Assembly: GCA_903813345.2 (NCBI GenBank)
Contig: CAIIXF020000008.1
Span: 15,546,822 to 15,610,821 of the forward strand
Origin: Owenia fusiformis
Taxonomy: Eukaryota; Annelida; Polychaeta; Sabellida; Oweniidae
Reading direction: 5' to 3'
DNA: 64,000 bases
Part shown: positions 1-12,800 of the stretch, piece after piece
How the letters are laid out: every line of letters begins with the position of its first letter
Position numbering within the stretch: the first letter of the stretch is position 1
Made by a program: the position numbers and the translations under genes
Notes under the pieces: model-generated
What the model was told of the DNA's origin: nothing
The model's input: only the letters and a program-made list of their open reading frames with translations
Database searches by the model: none

Positions 1-140
1 GTTCACTTTGGCAAATATGGCCAAAAATCACTCAAAAATTAGTCAGAATGGTGAAAAACTGCATGATTTTGAAAGAAATTTTGGCCAGGGGGGGGGGGGG
101 TTCGCCCGAACCCCCCGAACCCCCCCTGGCTACGGGCCTG
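1..140. mobile_element. Partial TIR element ending CAGGCCCGTAGCCAGGGG (cut by window edge)
   Basis: The minus-strand end reads CAGGCCCGTAGCCAGGGG and is followed inward by G/C-rich runs and an AT-rich body. This is a typical terminus of non-autonomous DNA transposons in invertebrate genomes. The other end lies outside the window. Confidence 0.5.
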
Positions 141-215
141 TGTAACATATGTCACAACTTCTTGCTGGTTACATAATATCAAAGATCCACAGGCAAAAAA
201 TACCATAAGTGACAA

Positions 216-763
216 CATGGGCTCTATCCCCGGGGGTTCACTGTATATAAACCTTGACAGGGATCCTCGGCGCACATGGGGTACTTTTTTGAAATTTGGT
301 ATGGCAATGGACCCAAATTTTAGGATGTGGTATGAGAATGCCCCCTTATTATGACTTTTGAGGGATGGAAATGGTCAGATTTTTCAACTTTCTGGTATGA
401 GAATGGTCATGGAAAATATGTTATCTCACAATTATGGTATGGCATTGGTCAAGTATCTAGTATCCTAATATGAGGTAACTGGTTGTTTTGGTTTGTTTTC
501 CTCAAAGATCACCTTCTTCTTGGGACCTTCTTCAGTTTAAATAAATAGCTTTCTTCCCAGGAAATATTCTACTTTGGACACTGGTTTCATATTTGGGCAT
601 TTGGTATGGCTTTTGAGCACTATTTCGGTTGGTATGGGAACACATCCAAATTTGACATTATGGTATGGGAATATATTGATATCTGAGGGTTCAGCCTAGG
701 ACCCCCACCAAATTTTTTACCCAGTGAACCCCCCGGGATCTATCAGAGGTGGTAGAGCCCATG
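216..763. mobile_element. 548-bp MITE-like element with CATGGGCTCTA inverted ends
   Basis: Left end CATGGGCTCTAtcc..gggggttcac and right end gtgaaccccccggg..TAGAGCCCATG are inverted copies, although the right arm has a short insertion. Flanks are GTGACAA on the left and GTGACAT on the right, a possible imperfect target duplication. The interior is AT-rich, with repeated tggtatgg words and no ORF. Confidence 0.65.
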
Positions 764-1045
764 GTGACATGTACTAAGAGAAAAGTACTAAAGTGAAAAG
801 TACTAAAGTGAAAGTACTAAAGTGAAAATACAATGAATAGAAACTGTTGAGTGACTCAAACTCAACTCAACTCAATCAAAGTTTGAATTTCGAAATCAAT
901 TTACAACGTTACAACGCATACATCAGTCTGTAAATGAATTTGGAATAAACAATATTTATTTAAAAATATACATTACCGTATTTTCACTCATTTTGATGTT
1001 AGATTATTCTGTTAATTGGAACAAGAAAAAAGTTTTTGAGAAGTT

Positions 1046-1350
1046 CAAGGAGGATTGGCTCCCAGGATCGAAACTCGATATTTTCCAACAATGAAAACGT
1101 CGAAATGTCGTTATTTTCTGAAATTAAAACCGACTATAAATTCAAAATAAACAGTTCAAAAGATTCGAACCAATATCTCGATCGTTTCTTGTGAGTTTTG
1201 GAATTTTTCGTTTGGAAATAAGACCAAAATTCACGATTTAAATGTTGAAGTGAACAAAATGGCGGCTGTTTGAATTCGAATTTTGTATTACGACATACCC
1301 ATATATGGGACAGAATATCGGTGGTGCACTCTGGGAGCCAATCCTCCTTG
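1046..1350. mobile_element. 305-bp MITE, 20-bp perfect TIR, 9-bp target-site duplication (Mutator-like)
   Basis: CAAGGAGGATTGGCTCCCAG at 1046-1065 is the exact inverse of 1331-1350. The flanks are TGAGAAGTT at 1037-1045 and again at 1351-1359, a perfect 9-bp duplication. A 9-bp duplication is characteristic of the Mutator-like superfamily. There is no transposase. Confidence 0.9.
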
Positions 1351-1850
1351 TGAGAAGTTTTAACTTTTCTAATTTAATTGTTTGTTTTCCCACCTTCTCA
1401 CTAAAGAGTTTTGACCTACCACATGTATAATTCGCGGTATGAGACATCAATTTCCCGTGAAATTTGAATTCCACTTTTCGGGATGTTCTATGTTACAGCC
1501 AGAATTACAGCCAACCACCAGCTATTGTCTAACTGATTTTGACTATTGGAGAATCATGGAGAAGAATAGTATATCAAGTGAGGTGATGTACACCTGAATG
1601 AGCCTTGGTAGACGTGAAAACTCGGGCGAGAAAAGTACTTCAGACAGAAGAGGTTCACAGTCGGGTTCACAGTCAAAATTGTTGTTTTAGAGAACCAATC
1701 AAAATCGAAATAATTGTATACCGCAAGTGTCTCCCCTGTTCGGAAGCACAGGCATCTTTGATTGGGGTATCTGAGACGGCCATGGACCATACTGGTTTAA
1801 CAAAAAGTGGATACCCACTGATTAGAAAAAAACAGTCAGTTATTATCCAG

Positions 1851-2115
1851 CAGTGGCGGATCCAGGGGGGGCATAGTGGCGGGCATAGTGGGCCCAGATT
1901 TTTTTTTAATTTTGGGCCTCAAAATTTTGTAGGGCATCAAAAATGGGCCTTTTTGGGCATAATTTTGTGCATGACTTTTTGGGCCAATAAAACAAAAATG
2001 GGCCTTAATTTTTCAAACTTTGGGCCCAAATTTTGGTTTTTAGGGGCCCAAGCGCAGAAATCTTTTTTCAGACCCCTTTGCCCCCCCCCCCTGTTAATTT
2101 CTGAATCCACCACTG
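1851..2115. mobile_element. 265-bp MITE with CAGTGGCGGATCCAG ends, 5-bp TSD
   Basis: CAGTGGCGGATCCAG at the left pairs with the inverse of CTGAATCCACCACTG at the right (two mismatches). Direct repeats TCCAG at 1846-1850 and 2116-2120 flank the element. The ORFs of 193 and 73 residues across it are TE-derived and not genes. CAGTG-type ends with 5-bp duplications occur in some hAT groups, so that assignment is tentative. Confidence 0.85.
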
Positions 2116-2695
2116 TCCAGAGTTTGACTTCAAAATTATATCCCCGGGTTGATACCACGGTTTACTTTATAGGAAGGAACTATTGACCGCCTTATATCCA
2201 ATCTGAATCGAATATTTCAGATTGAGTAGTTACAATAAAACCCGTCAACCTTCTTTTTCATGTTAAAATGAAGAACTAAAGAATGATTGGCTTTGTAGAG
2301 AAACACTTTTGAGAATGAGGATAGAAATTGTTAATTATATTTTGGAAAGTGAGTAATGGAGTGGGGTAATGAAGGTAGGGCCATACGACTGTCAGAGGAA
2401 TCACCATAAAACGTTTCTCAACATTAGCCTCTATTAGAACGTGTCCATAATGTCAGTTGAAAGAATCATGAATAAATCTCATTAAGTTAACAAATGACTA
2501 GTTCTAGTGTCTTTAGATATTAAGAAAAATGTGCTAAGAATCTGTTTAACTCCTGATACGGTAAAGTGGAAATGCAAAACAGGCCAATTTACTGTATTGA
2601 ACTGGTGACTTTCAGCTTCTGATTTCATGTGATTGTGGACACATCCAGTGCAATAAAGAGCCATTCAGTCGTTTCAATCTCATCTCATTATCAAC

Positions 2696-2845
2696 GAGGC
2701 GTTAACATGCAAAATTCACCACCTGCCATTTGTTACAGACGCCGAACGCCAGACGCTGCCCACCGAACGCCAAACACCAGACGTCGAACATCGTCCACAA
2801 AAAGTTGGGGAATATAACAACATGTCACCACTTGGCATAATAAGC
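2696..2845 (+). mobile_element. Dispersed non-autonomous element, 'GCCATTTGTTACAGA' family, copy 1
   Basis: This family of about 100-160 bp has a conserved head (aacatgcaaaatgtcaccac then GCCATTTGTTACAGA). A variable core is built of short A/C-rich repeats (gccaaacacc, gccgaacgcc). The conserved tail is gtccacaaaaaagttggag followed by aatatgtcaccacttgtggtg, which can form a hairpin. At least nine copies lie in the window, both in and outside the KASH gene introns. This copy has the full head, core and tail. Confidence 0.8.
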
Positions 2846-4185
2846 GATATGAAATATTGTGACACTTGTGACCCCTACCCCTCCCCCATTACACACTACG
2901 TATACGTCCACCATCAAGTAGACAAGATGGGGGGGGGTCTAGAGTCTCGTTTACTAGATCACATGGAACAATGATCTGGCTGAATGTTTATTCATTTTTA
3001 ATGCCTTTTAGTCTCTAAATAATACTCCTGACGTACTGGATAAGAGAATAATATATGTCCTGAAGATCGGACTTTTGCAATATTAAGACAAGCTAATGAT
3101 CCTAAGTGATGAGAATCTTAATGAACCTACAGGGTCAAGCTTAAGAATTCAGCAAGATGACACGTAAAGAACATGTTGCGAATCCGAATGTTAAAGAGAC
3201 ACACGTGTCGTCACGTCTCCCTGCCATACATTACCTGAATATAGAATCTGCGCCTAAGATATCGTTAATTGTGTAATCCGTTTGCATTTGACTGCGTTCG
3301 TGTTTTCGGTGTATAATGAGCTGAATCAGCGCTTTCAAATTCCAATTTAACACGTGCGTTAATTCAGTTTGGAAAAACGTGTCTATAATCTATCTAAATA
3401 CTATTATAGTATCACTTTTTCTACAAAGCATTGTGTAACTTTATTCTTTACACGCCGCACTTATGTGATCAATGTATTTAATCGTTTCTCCCATGTTTGT
3501 TAGACATTAGTATTTATTGACGTTGATGGTTTTATTTCGATCATGCCTTATTGTAGATACAGCCCTCATATGATATTAGTGATCACATTTCAAGCCTTCA
3601 CGTCGGATATGCGCTGATTGGCCTTGGGGGATATGAAAAATATACTCTTTTACTTAACGTCTTTCGGTCTATTTTCTTAAGACCAAACTATTGTAATTCT
3701 ACTAGTCAAAAGTTGTGCTTAGTAGACAAATGACAATTCATTCCAAATATCCAAAAAGAAGAAAGATGGATGTTAATCTAAAAATAGAAGGAAAATAAGA
3801 GAAAAACATCAGCTATAATAGTGATTAATTAATGCCAATTTTGAATGATATTACAGACAATATAGCGTCATTTAATGATGCTCTCATATGATGATGGCCG
3901 AAGGGCTAAGGGAATGGCGTGGTAGGCCCCTGATACACCGTGGAGAATTATTGAGACATACCAAGTGACGTAAGATGATGATTAAGTTCAGATACGTATT
4001 AACGTCAGTTGGATCTTCAATTTCATTAGGTCTGACACATTTTGAAAGTAACTATTTTATTGTACGTGTCCAAGATTGAATTCCACTTTATAGTTTGGCC
4101 TAAGGACCTTCAATATACTGATATCAATTATATTAATAAACATAAATTCCAGTTATAATGTTTTAGTACATGCGAATTTCCTGCC
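2846..4185. other. No gene recognised
   Basis: AT-rich unique-looking DNA. I see no open frame with coding character, no RNA gene and no clear repeat. Confidence 0.6.
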
Positions 4186-4557
4186 TTAAAGTTGCAACAA
4201 TTAGTGCAGAGGGGCCATTCAACGTTCATGGACCAGTATCAAAATATATTTAAGTTGGAATATTTCATCAAGACTAACATCTGTTTTTATTATCTACAAA
4301 TAATCCCCCTAGATAAACATTATTTCAGCTGATATTTCTCTTGAAACACGGTGGATCTTAAAATTATAAAAGTGGATTTCCCCTTTTTGAAGCTTTGAAC
4401 TGAATTTACACTTCTTAATGCTGAAATTGATAGTTTATCCATACATTTTAAGAAAATAGGTATGTCAAAGAAGATGTTAAGCCAAATGTTGCCTTGATAG
4501 CTCAGAAAAAGTTAAAATTTTCCTATTTTCTCTCTACAGTCCTTGTTGCCCCTTTAA
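4186..4557 (+). mobile_element. TTAA-flanked MITE, 372 bp, copy 1
   Basis: Begins TTAAAGTTGCAACAATTA and ends GTTGCCCCTTTAA. The TTAA at each boundary suggests a TTAA target duplication, as in piggyBac- or Kolobok-type elements. The whole sequence is repeated inverted at 5072-5444. Confidence 0.8.
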
Positions 4558-4745
4558 AGTGAATTGTGATTTATTGAAATGTGTCAAATAACACTAGTTG
4601 CGTATCCATCTTAGATTTTACATGTACTGTAGGTTCACATAATGCATGATTGGCATCGTTTCTATTGTTACAGTATTTTCAGGGGGTATGCAGAGATAAT
4701 GTGCATTTCTTAAATAGTATTTCCAAAAAAGTACCTGATTTTTTA

Positions 4746-4862
4746 TGTGGTGATAATAAATTGTTATCTCCAACTTTTTTTGTGGACGGCGTTCTGCGGC
4801 TAGTGTTCTGCGGTCGGCGCTATGCGTCTGTAACAAAGGGCAGGTATTGACATTTTGCTTGT
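4746..4862 (-). mobile_element. GCCATTTGTTACAGA family, copy 2
   Basis: Minus-orientation copy between the two inverted TTAA elements. Head, A/C core and the gtccacaaaaaaagttggag tail are present. Confidence 0.75.
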
Positions 4863-5071
4863 TGAATTTTGCCTCGTTCCTATTAGCTTACTCGTCATTT
4901 CTGGCTTTAAATCTTCAATTACTACATCGTTTAATGAAGTAGTCCGAGATCCGAAATCAGGCGATAGAAATTAAAATTCTCCTTTGTCCGAAGTTGAAAA
5001 AATTGAAATTCTAAAACTAAGATGTTATTTTTAGATTTGGAAAATACGATGGCATTTCACTTATTGGTTAG

Positions 5072-5444
5072 TTAAAGGGGCAACAAGGACTTTAAGAGAG
5101 AAAATTCGAAAATTGTTATTTATTCTGAGCTATCAGGTCAATATTTGGCTTAAAATCTTCTTTGACATAACTATTTTCTTAAAATGTATGTATAAACTAT
5201 CAATTTCAGCATTAAGAAGTGTAAATTCAGTTCAAAGCTTCTATAAAGGGAGTCCCACTTATAGATTTTTAAGATCCACCACATTTCAAAAGGAATATCA
5301 GCTGAAGTAATTTTCATCCAGGGGGTTTCTTTGTAGATAATGAAAATATGTGTTAGTCTTTATGAAATATCCAAACTTAAATATATTTTGAGACTGGTCG
5401 ATAATCATTGAATGACCCCCCTGCATTAATTGTTGCACCTTTAA
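5072..5444 (-). mobile_element. TTAA-flanked MITE, 373 bp, copy 2 (inverted)
   Basis: Near-full-length inverted copy of 4186-4557 with the same terminal TTAAAGG-type ends. The two copies are separated by about 514 bp that contain a member of the GCCATTTGTTACAGA family. The short ORFs at 5113-5516 are repeat-derived. Confidence 0.8.
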
Positions 5445-5789
5445 TTGTTCCAATATCTCAGATTCCTCAGTACAGTCTAATAACAATAGCAAAGTGCAAG
5501 ATAATTGACTTGTCAAAAATGCACACGTTTTTTACATAACAATTTAGTTTAAGTTCGATCTTTTTGACCCCGTCATGTCATGAGTGCATTTCTGATAAAG
5601 ATTAAGCTGTACTGCTAAATTGATACGTGAGACATGTAGTGTACGTGACATGTTATGACGACCTCTTAATGTCTTATCGTAATTGTTTTACATGAGATAG
5701 TCAGATAATCATACACTATTTCCAATTACAAAATCAGCTGATTAGAGCTTTTTATGTCAATGAGGTATACTTTGATGAAAAGAACGTGA

Positions 5790-6425
5790 CTCGTTTGATC
5801 GATGTGACACCGAATGCCTGACCCCGGGAGACGTACACTAAATGCTTGACCCGAGGGAGTATGAAGCTTGACCAGAGGGTGTGATATCGAATGCTTCGGG
5901 TAACGTACACTATGCTATACAGGGCTTGAGCTAAGGACCAGTCCACTGGTCATTGCCAGACTTTTGAAATGGACTGGTTGATTTTTTCAGTAAGTTAAGG
6001 AAAATAACATGGCAACTGGTCTGTAATGCCATTTCGATACCCTGCGCGCAGAGTCTAGTTATAAACTAGGAAGACGAAGCTCTCTTTTAAGAAGTGAAGT
6101 CGAACGAATATGCAAAGGGTGCCAATTCGACCAACTGCTCTCAGAACCTTAGCTCGACCCCCGACACTAAATGCATGACCCGAGGAATATGAGGCTTCAA
6201 CCGAGGCTGTGGCAGTGGACATGGTACAGTGGAGTGGATACCTGATCCACGTACAAGACTTAGACGTACAAGATAAACCAATGCATGGGAGATTTGAACC
6301 TGAATGCCTGACCCAGGGAATGCGAAAGAAGTGCTCCGGCAAATTTTCGAACGTGACCCGAATGAAACTTGAGTACTAGTTGAATGAAAGACCCATGATA
6401 TGAATGCTTGGATCAAGAGTTCAAT
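5790..6425. repeat. Degenerate repeat cluster of gaatgcctgaccc-type words
   Basis: At least six imperfect occurrences of (g)aatgc(c/t)tgaccc followed by g/a-rich sequence, spaced irregularly between 5812 and 6415. Some are followed by atgaagcttgacc or atgaggcttc. This looks like an old decayed minisatellite. The minus-strand ORFs across it have no recognisable domain. Confidence 0.55.
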
Positions 6426-9397
6426 GACATGACATTTGATTGAGAAAATATGAGTGTACAAAATGGTCATGATAACATATTAAAACGTATCAATAATATG
6501 ATTGCCGCATTTGGTTATTGTTTTGTCACATTGACCTGGCCATATCTGAATGGGAGTTCCTTTTGACAAGAGTTTTGTCGGTACGTCTATCGATGTACAA
6601 ATATTCCCATTGTCTACCCAAGGGCAATCCCCATTTATGATTCCTTAAAAAACAATGGCCTTATCTTTTTGGTGACTTTGCCGCATCTGGTCATTGGTCA
6701 GACATCGCACGTCTGGTCAAACTGCAAATATGTTATAATTATACTGTTTTTTAATTACTCACAATTAAACCTATCAATAAATAAAGATATATGAGAATCA
6801 CCTTTGATCTGTTACAAGTGGCACGTATTTGGTACTTTATATCATAAAAATCTGTTTTGTCACATTGATCATGAAATATGTCACGTACCATCATGTGACA
6901 CGTATAAATCCTCCTACTACTTAAGAGTACTTTTTACAATAGAAATATCGTTCATTGTGTGAAAAAAGTCTGCAGAGGGCTTCAGTTTGATTTTTTGAAG
7001 TCCCATATATTCAATGTCAATCAATGATATTGAATAACGTTACCATATAATTTTTGCTGCCTGAAAGTGGCAGTCTGCACGTTCTGGCGAAAACGGTCTT
7101 CCTACCTAAAATGGACAAGATACTAAGATCTTTCTGATCTCTGGATGTCCAAGGTGGTATACCTTCAAAGTTATGCATAAGGGGTTATGGCCATGTATTA
7201 TGAGTTGAGATCATGCATAAAAATACCACACATTTCTACACAATGGATGGATCAACATGAAGAACACGTTTGAAAATTATTAAAAAATAAATAAATGCAA
7301 AATAAAAGCAAATCATTTTCAATCACTGTGGGATAGATGGTAGAAGGTAGTATATCAGAATGGGTCAAGAAGCTAATACATGCACAGAACACGTAACTCT
7401 GTTATTGTCATTATTGGCGACATCAATTCTGATGTAAAATTGTCACTATTCTATTTTTCATCTTTTCACATGTCTTGAGTGAAATGCGTGTAAAACGTGT
7501 AAAAATTAACACAATGTCGCTCTGTCTTTCTATTTTCATTTCTTCTGAAAATGATTACGTCTTTCCATTGAAATGGGTGTTACCATATGGGAACCCGAAC
7601 ACCTCTGAGCACAATAAACACATGCCTATCTATTATCATAAACACACCATAGGAATTCGCTTTACACAAGTTTCATTGTGTATCAGTTAGTATTAAAAAG
7701 CCTACGGTATCATCTTACCTGTGTGATAATGTATTTTTACCTTACATCAGATTGAAAGATTTATGTACCTACACATTGAGTTTGTTTGTCGAAGGATAGT
7801 AGTATAAAACATTATTTTGCCGTGACATGGAGAATTTAGGACGATCTGACATTGCAAGTGTTTACATGGTACTTTAATGTTCAAAATCTAGAATGAAGAA
7901 AGATCGAAATGAAAAGCTAGCTACTAATGGGCACGAAGTTAAGATTTCAGATCTGAACCCCTCCAATTTATACCTTAAATGAGGTTTCAAGCCCCCTCGC
8001 GTCGCCCGTTCCATCCTCCGCTCCATCACAATGTCCCTCTAACACCTTCAAGATTCACAACATATCTATGAGTCTCGCCAAACTTTTACAGATATATATT
8101 TTCTCAGTCGTTTCTTTAACTAAAATGTGAAAATGAACTCCAAATGTAGTAATGAACCTCCTTCAGTCTAAACTTGCTCGCCTATTCTAATTTGCACCAA
8201 CTAATTTTTGAATCTTGCAACGAACTCTGTTGGCCGTTTCCTTTACATTTCTCCTATTTCGGAGATGTCTGAGCATTTCCCTCATGTGCATCGCTAGAAT
8301 TTTAGAAAATCATCAGTTTTTTTTTCAATGAAACGGAGAAAATAAAGAGATGTTTGAGCATTTCTTTCTTGGGCATCGCCAAATTTTTAGAAAAATATTA
8401 TTTTGTACGTTTTTAAATTAAACAGGAAAATGAAACCTTTTGAAAGTATTTTCCCCTTTAACTCGGATGCATTTTATTTGTGCCTATTTTAAGATCATAG
8501 CTACGCCAATCTCTTTATAATTGTTCACAACCGTTTAGTTGGAATTACGAAATACTTGGAATCCAGGGTTTACTCGCTTTAGTTGAAATCAAGGTTTCTC
8601 CAAATCAAACTTTTTTATCCACCTTTTGGATAAAACTAACTCTAGTAAGTGGTAAGTATCATCCTTGCTGGTCCCCAGCAGAAATGAATGGAAAACGATC
8701 TTTCGAAGTATAGGAAAGTTGTAAATCTCTGTTTTTTTAAATGAGATTTTTTGAATAAAAAGTCATTCCACTCATAATAAATCTTTCCCCGTATTAATAT
8801 ACAGGGTGGTCTAAAAATACGTTTACAATGGTGTTTACTTACCGAGTATGATTTGTCGCTTTATCAGGTATGTGAGGTTGGATCAATGCGTCGCTAGTTA
8901 ACCCCTCGATGCTCAATGCCCTACAAATAGAGATTGCTGGTCAGTACCACGAAACAGTCTAGCTTAGCCTTATAGCCCCCCCCCCCACAACACACCACCC
9001 CAGTGAGTTTTCATACCTGTGTAGTCAAGAAGTGGGAGATGGGGTCACAGGGGCTTGTAACTAGGAAACGACGACATTTGCCACATAATCTAAAGAAAGA
9101 TTTCTTGAACTTCCTACTGGTGTCTTCAAGAATCGTCTAAGATTGATTGTACTAAAAGCACAACGTATATTGTCATTTTCTTGTTGATTGATAGCTTGGT
9201 GAAATTATCCCATAAGCGTGCTCGTGTTAATGCATCTCCCATTTTCTCCCGGCGGAGAAGGTCTAGTCTAGTCGCTGTGGTTATGAGCATGTCTTGTGAA
9301 TGTCATACGTCTTCTTGAAGGCGTGGGTTTCTGTAAGTCCATTTGGAATTATTTGGACGGTATTAAAAATGCGCTTTCCTTGTTGGAAACCTACATA
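6426..9397. other. No gene recognised
   Basis: Noncoding flank with a solo mariner-like end at 8801 and short C/G runs. The 71-codon ORF at 7475 has no recognisable domain. Confidence 0.6.
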
Positions 9398-9883
9398 CAG
9401 GCTGGGTCAAAAAACGTCCATATTTTCAATTAGATATCATGGACGTATTTGAAAATGCATTTCTGGCCAAAAAGAGAAAATCATTTTTCACCCAGAATTC
9501 GACCTACCAGTTCCGTTTTCTTGATGTTGAACCAGTCTGCCTAATCTTCCCATTGGTCTGAATACCCTTCCAATAAATTTTTTATTAGAAAGATAAATTA
9601 AATTACAATAGTGCAAGCAAAAACATAACATGTTGTTGCTTTGAATATCCTCCTGAAACTACAGTTTTTACATGTATTTTTAAATTCCTGAAAACTGTGT
9701 ATTTTTATTTAGGACCCTCGAGTCTGTTAATAGTTCTTATTCAGAAAGAGAAGATTTATTTATCTCATTTCAATGATATTGCAGAATTGATTTTTGCATC
9801 TGCGGCAAAAATATTTGTATATGCATGCATTGAAAAAGGTATCATCGAATAAAAAATATGGACCGCGTTTTTGGCCCACCCTG
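9398..9883. mobile_element. 486-bp MITE with mariner-like CAGG-TGGG ends
   Basis: The left end CAGGCTGGGTCAAAAAACG pairs with the inverse of the right end (CAGGGTGGGCCAAAAACGCG). Both continue into gtccatatttt. TA precedes the left end, and the right flank reads gata. A solo end of similar type (ACAGGGTGGTCTAAAAATAC) lies at 8801. There is no ORF. Confidence 0.7.
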
Positions 9884-12800
9884 GATAAAACTAAGCCAAT
9901 AACCCTGAATGAAATATTAACTTCCTTGATCATGCCAAAATTGTGGAAATGAATAAAGTATAGTACCTATTGTACAAAAAACACAGACCCTGACCTTTGG
10001 TTCAATGTGGTTAGGAAACACTAATTGAGGACCGTGTGAATGATGCGAAGAATCCCAAGCAAAAGTAATTTATTTTTTCGACCGATGAACGTGATTGCTG
10101 ATTGCTTTGACGAGGTGAAACCAATAACATTTCTCCTCACATGATTCAGATATCGGTGATGTAAAACAAAAAAAACATGTATTTAAAAAATCAATATTTG
10201 AAAAAAAACTACAAGGAACAATTCAAAGACTTTGTTATGTGACTTTTCATGTTTTTTAAGTAACAATTTTGATTTTTTGCAAAAAGACAGAACAAAATAA
10301 ATAAATATTAGGTTGAATATACTGCATGTTATTACACCATCATGACCAGGAGTTGCAATCTGAAATGATATCCATGCCCTCCGTGTTAATCTGACAACTA
10401 CTCTTGCTTCAAGACCTTGACCTCCCACCTTAACAGTATTGTAAATTCTAAGTAGATAGGGGGGGGGGGGGCAAGCAAGACTGGATACTCTACTATGTTG
10501 GCTTCGTGCTTGGACCCCTTTCAACAGAAAGTATTGTCCTCGATGGATTAGGTCCGCATTCTATATTTTTCAAACTAATTCAAAAGAAGGCATAGTTAAT
10601 TTCATCCTTCAATATTTGGCTTCACCGAGCTACAGTAGCTATGGAAAGAATCAAATTAACATTAGACCAAGGATGACTTAGCTTAGTTGTTTATACTTTG
10701 TATAAATCTAGAAAATGGACAATTACTCAAAGGATGCACTCATCTCAACCAACTTTCCCCGGGGCTAAATTTCGTATCTTTATGTTGACCCAGTTTCTAT
10801 TTTTCATTCTAATCCTGGCCCCAATAGCAGAGGACGGCACTCAAGAATAAAGAATGTTGACAGAGAGCTAGTTTTTGAATCCTCTGTAAACAAACACACT
10901 GTCCTTCATACGTGTACAATATTCTTGATGGACCGAGATGATGAAGACATTGATGATTATAAGGATAAGGAGCATGATGCAGACGTTGCAACATCATACG
11001 AAATGCCTGTCAGTGTCAGAAGAACGCAACCGTTAAATGTCTACGAGCTCGGCCACGCGTCATTCTAATGCTATTCCAGTCCGTCCACAGTTGTCTCCAG
11101 TTTTTGCAGTGCATTTTTGATGGATTGATTTCCAATATTGATGGTGGCATTCACCACCGACTTTAACGTTTAAACTTACCGCATTTTTTTAGTCTTCATG
11201 ATGGGTCCCCTAGACACTTCTCTGTACACAGCCATCTTGCAATACCATGTAAGAATTTTTACGTTTTCACCTACTTTTATCGTTTTTCATAACTAAGGGC
11301 CCATCTTAGAATGAGCTGTTATTAGGGCTTCTGTAGATTTTACGAAAGTTTCAGTCGTAAGCCATTGTTCTGATAAACCTGACCTAGTAATAATATCTCA
11401 TTAGGTAAGTTTGAGATGACTTTGTAAGAAGTTTGGGGTTGACGTCCCCAGGCCTGCTATTTGCCTCCATGGTGAAATATATCCGTTAGGTTATTGTGCT
11501 CTCCTAAGTAAAACATGAATGACTCTTCAGAACCCATGCAAATCAATGTTTAACGAAACTGTACTCCTTTAACACCTACAAAAGATACCAACTGAACAGG
11601 AGCTTAGGTCCCAGGGTAGAAGGTCCGTGGATGAAACTCAAACTCCGGTGTATTGCTTCACGTTTTCCTTAGTCGTAGTTATGACCCGTTTGCTCTATTT
11701 AAACTTAGGCTTAAAAAAGAATATAGACTAATATGCACGTTATTTACAAACTATAAATTGCTCACTCTCTTACTGTTTTTTTAAACTTTATTTGAGCTTG
11801 TACTTATTAATTTTTCAACGGTGGATATGTTTTTTAAGAATACACAGAGGAATAAAGTGTCATACACATGCTATAATAGTCAAATATAGATGTTAGGATT
11901 TCGTTTTTGTTTCTTTTGAAAAAATCTTTTGTGCATACTTTGTTAGTTTATCATCTGATTTGCATGTTTTTAGACTGAAATCACATTGTTCATAGGTCAG
12001 GGTAACCGCGCCAAGAGTTCTACACACAGGCAACCGTTTTAAAGATCGTAATGCGAAACAGATAAATAAAATAAATCGTTTTAAGAAAACACTTTCCATG
12101 TTGGATTGGATATACCAGCATTGGCCAATGTCATTAGCTAAGTATCATCTCGTTCTGATTGAAGCACATATTTGGAGGTATTGCTTTTCATTTACTTGAA
12201 CACGTGTGTCCTTCTTTAATCATTTGCACATTGTACTAGGTGTGTTAATGACGCCTTTTTATTTGTTAATTCAAATTGAAAATACCATACTTTTCATTTT
12301 TATATGGTTTATGGGGTTATTTACTTTCCCAAAATATTGGAGTGTTGCAAGGGAAAATTGGCGTGCTTTTGAAAACATAAGTATTTGCTGCCAAGCACTA
12401 GCAATTTGTATCTTATATTTCAAATTGCGACGGACATACCGTGAATGTCATAGCCATAAATATTGAAGCTCTCTAAAAAATAATATATTGAAGACAGAGA
12501 CGTCCCTACAAGTTTGAAACCCTCGTCTCCCTACTGGAAACATAGCTTATTAAAAACTGTTTGAAATTCAACTTTCTTCTTTCATATTTTGTCGGAGATT
12601 TAACACAAAAAGGAAGATAGCATTCGAAAAATTGCGAAACGTGGGCAACACTGCCAACTTACGGGATTGTATGTTACCTATATTTGTTGTATTGTAACCT
12701 CAATGGCGTTTTATGAATGAACTGTGCCAGAAACACAGTAAGGTAAGGTTAGGTAAGGTGTTTTCTCCTTTACTTTAAAATCTGATTTTGCTTAAGATCA

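Noticed and set aside
1605-2186. 193-residue plus-strand ORF
   Set aside because: Its middle is the CAGTGGCGGATCCAG MITE and the composition is that of the repeat.
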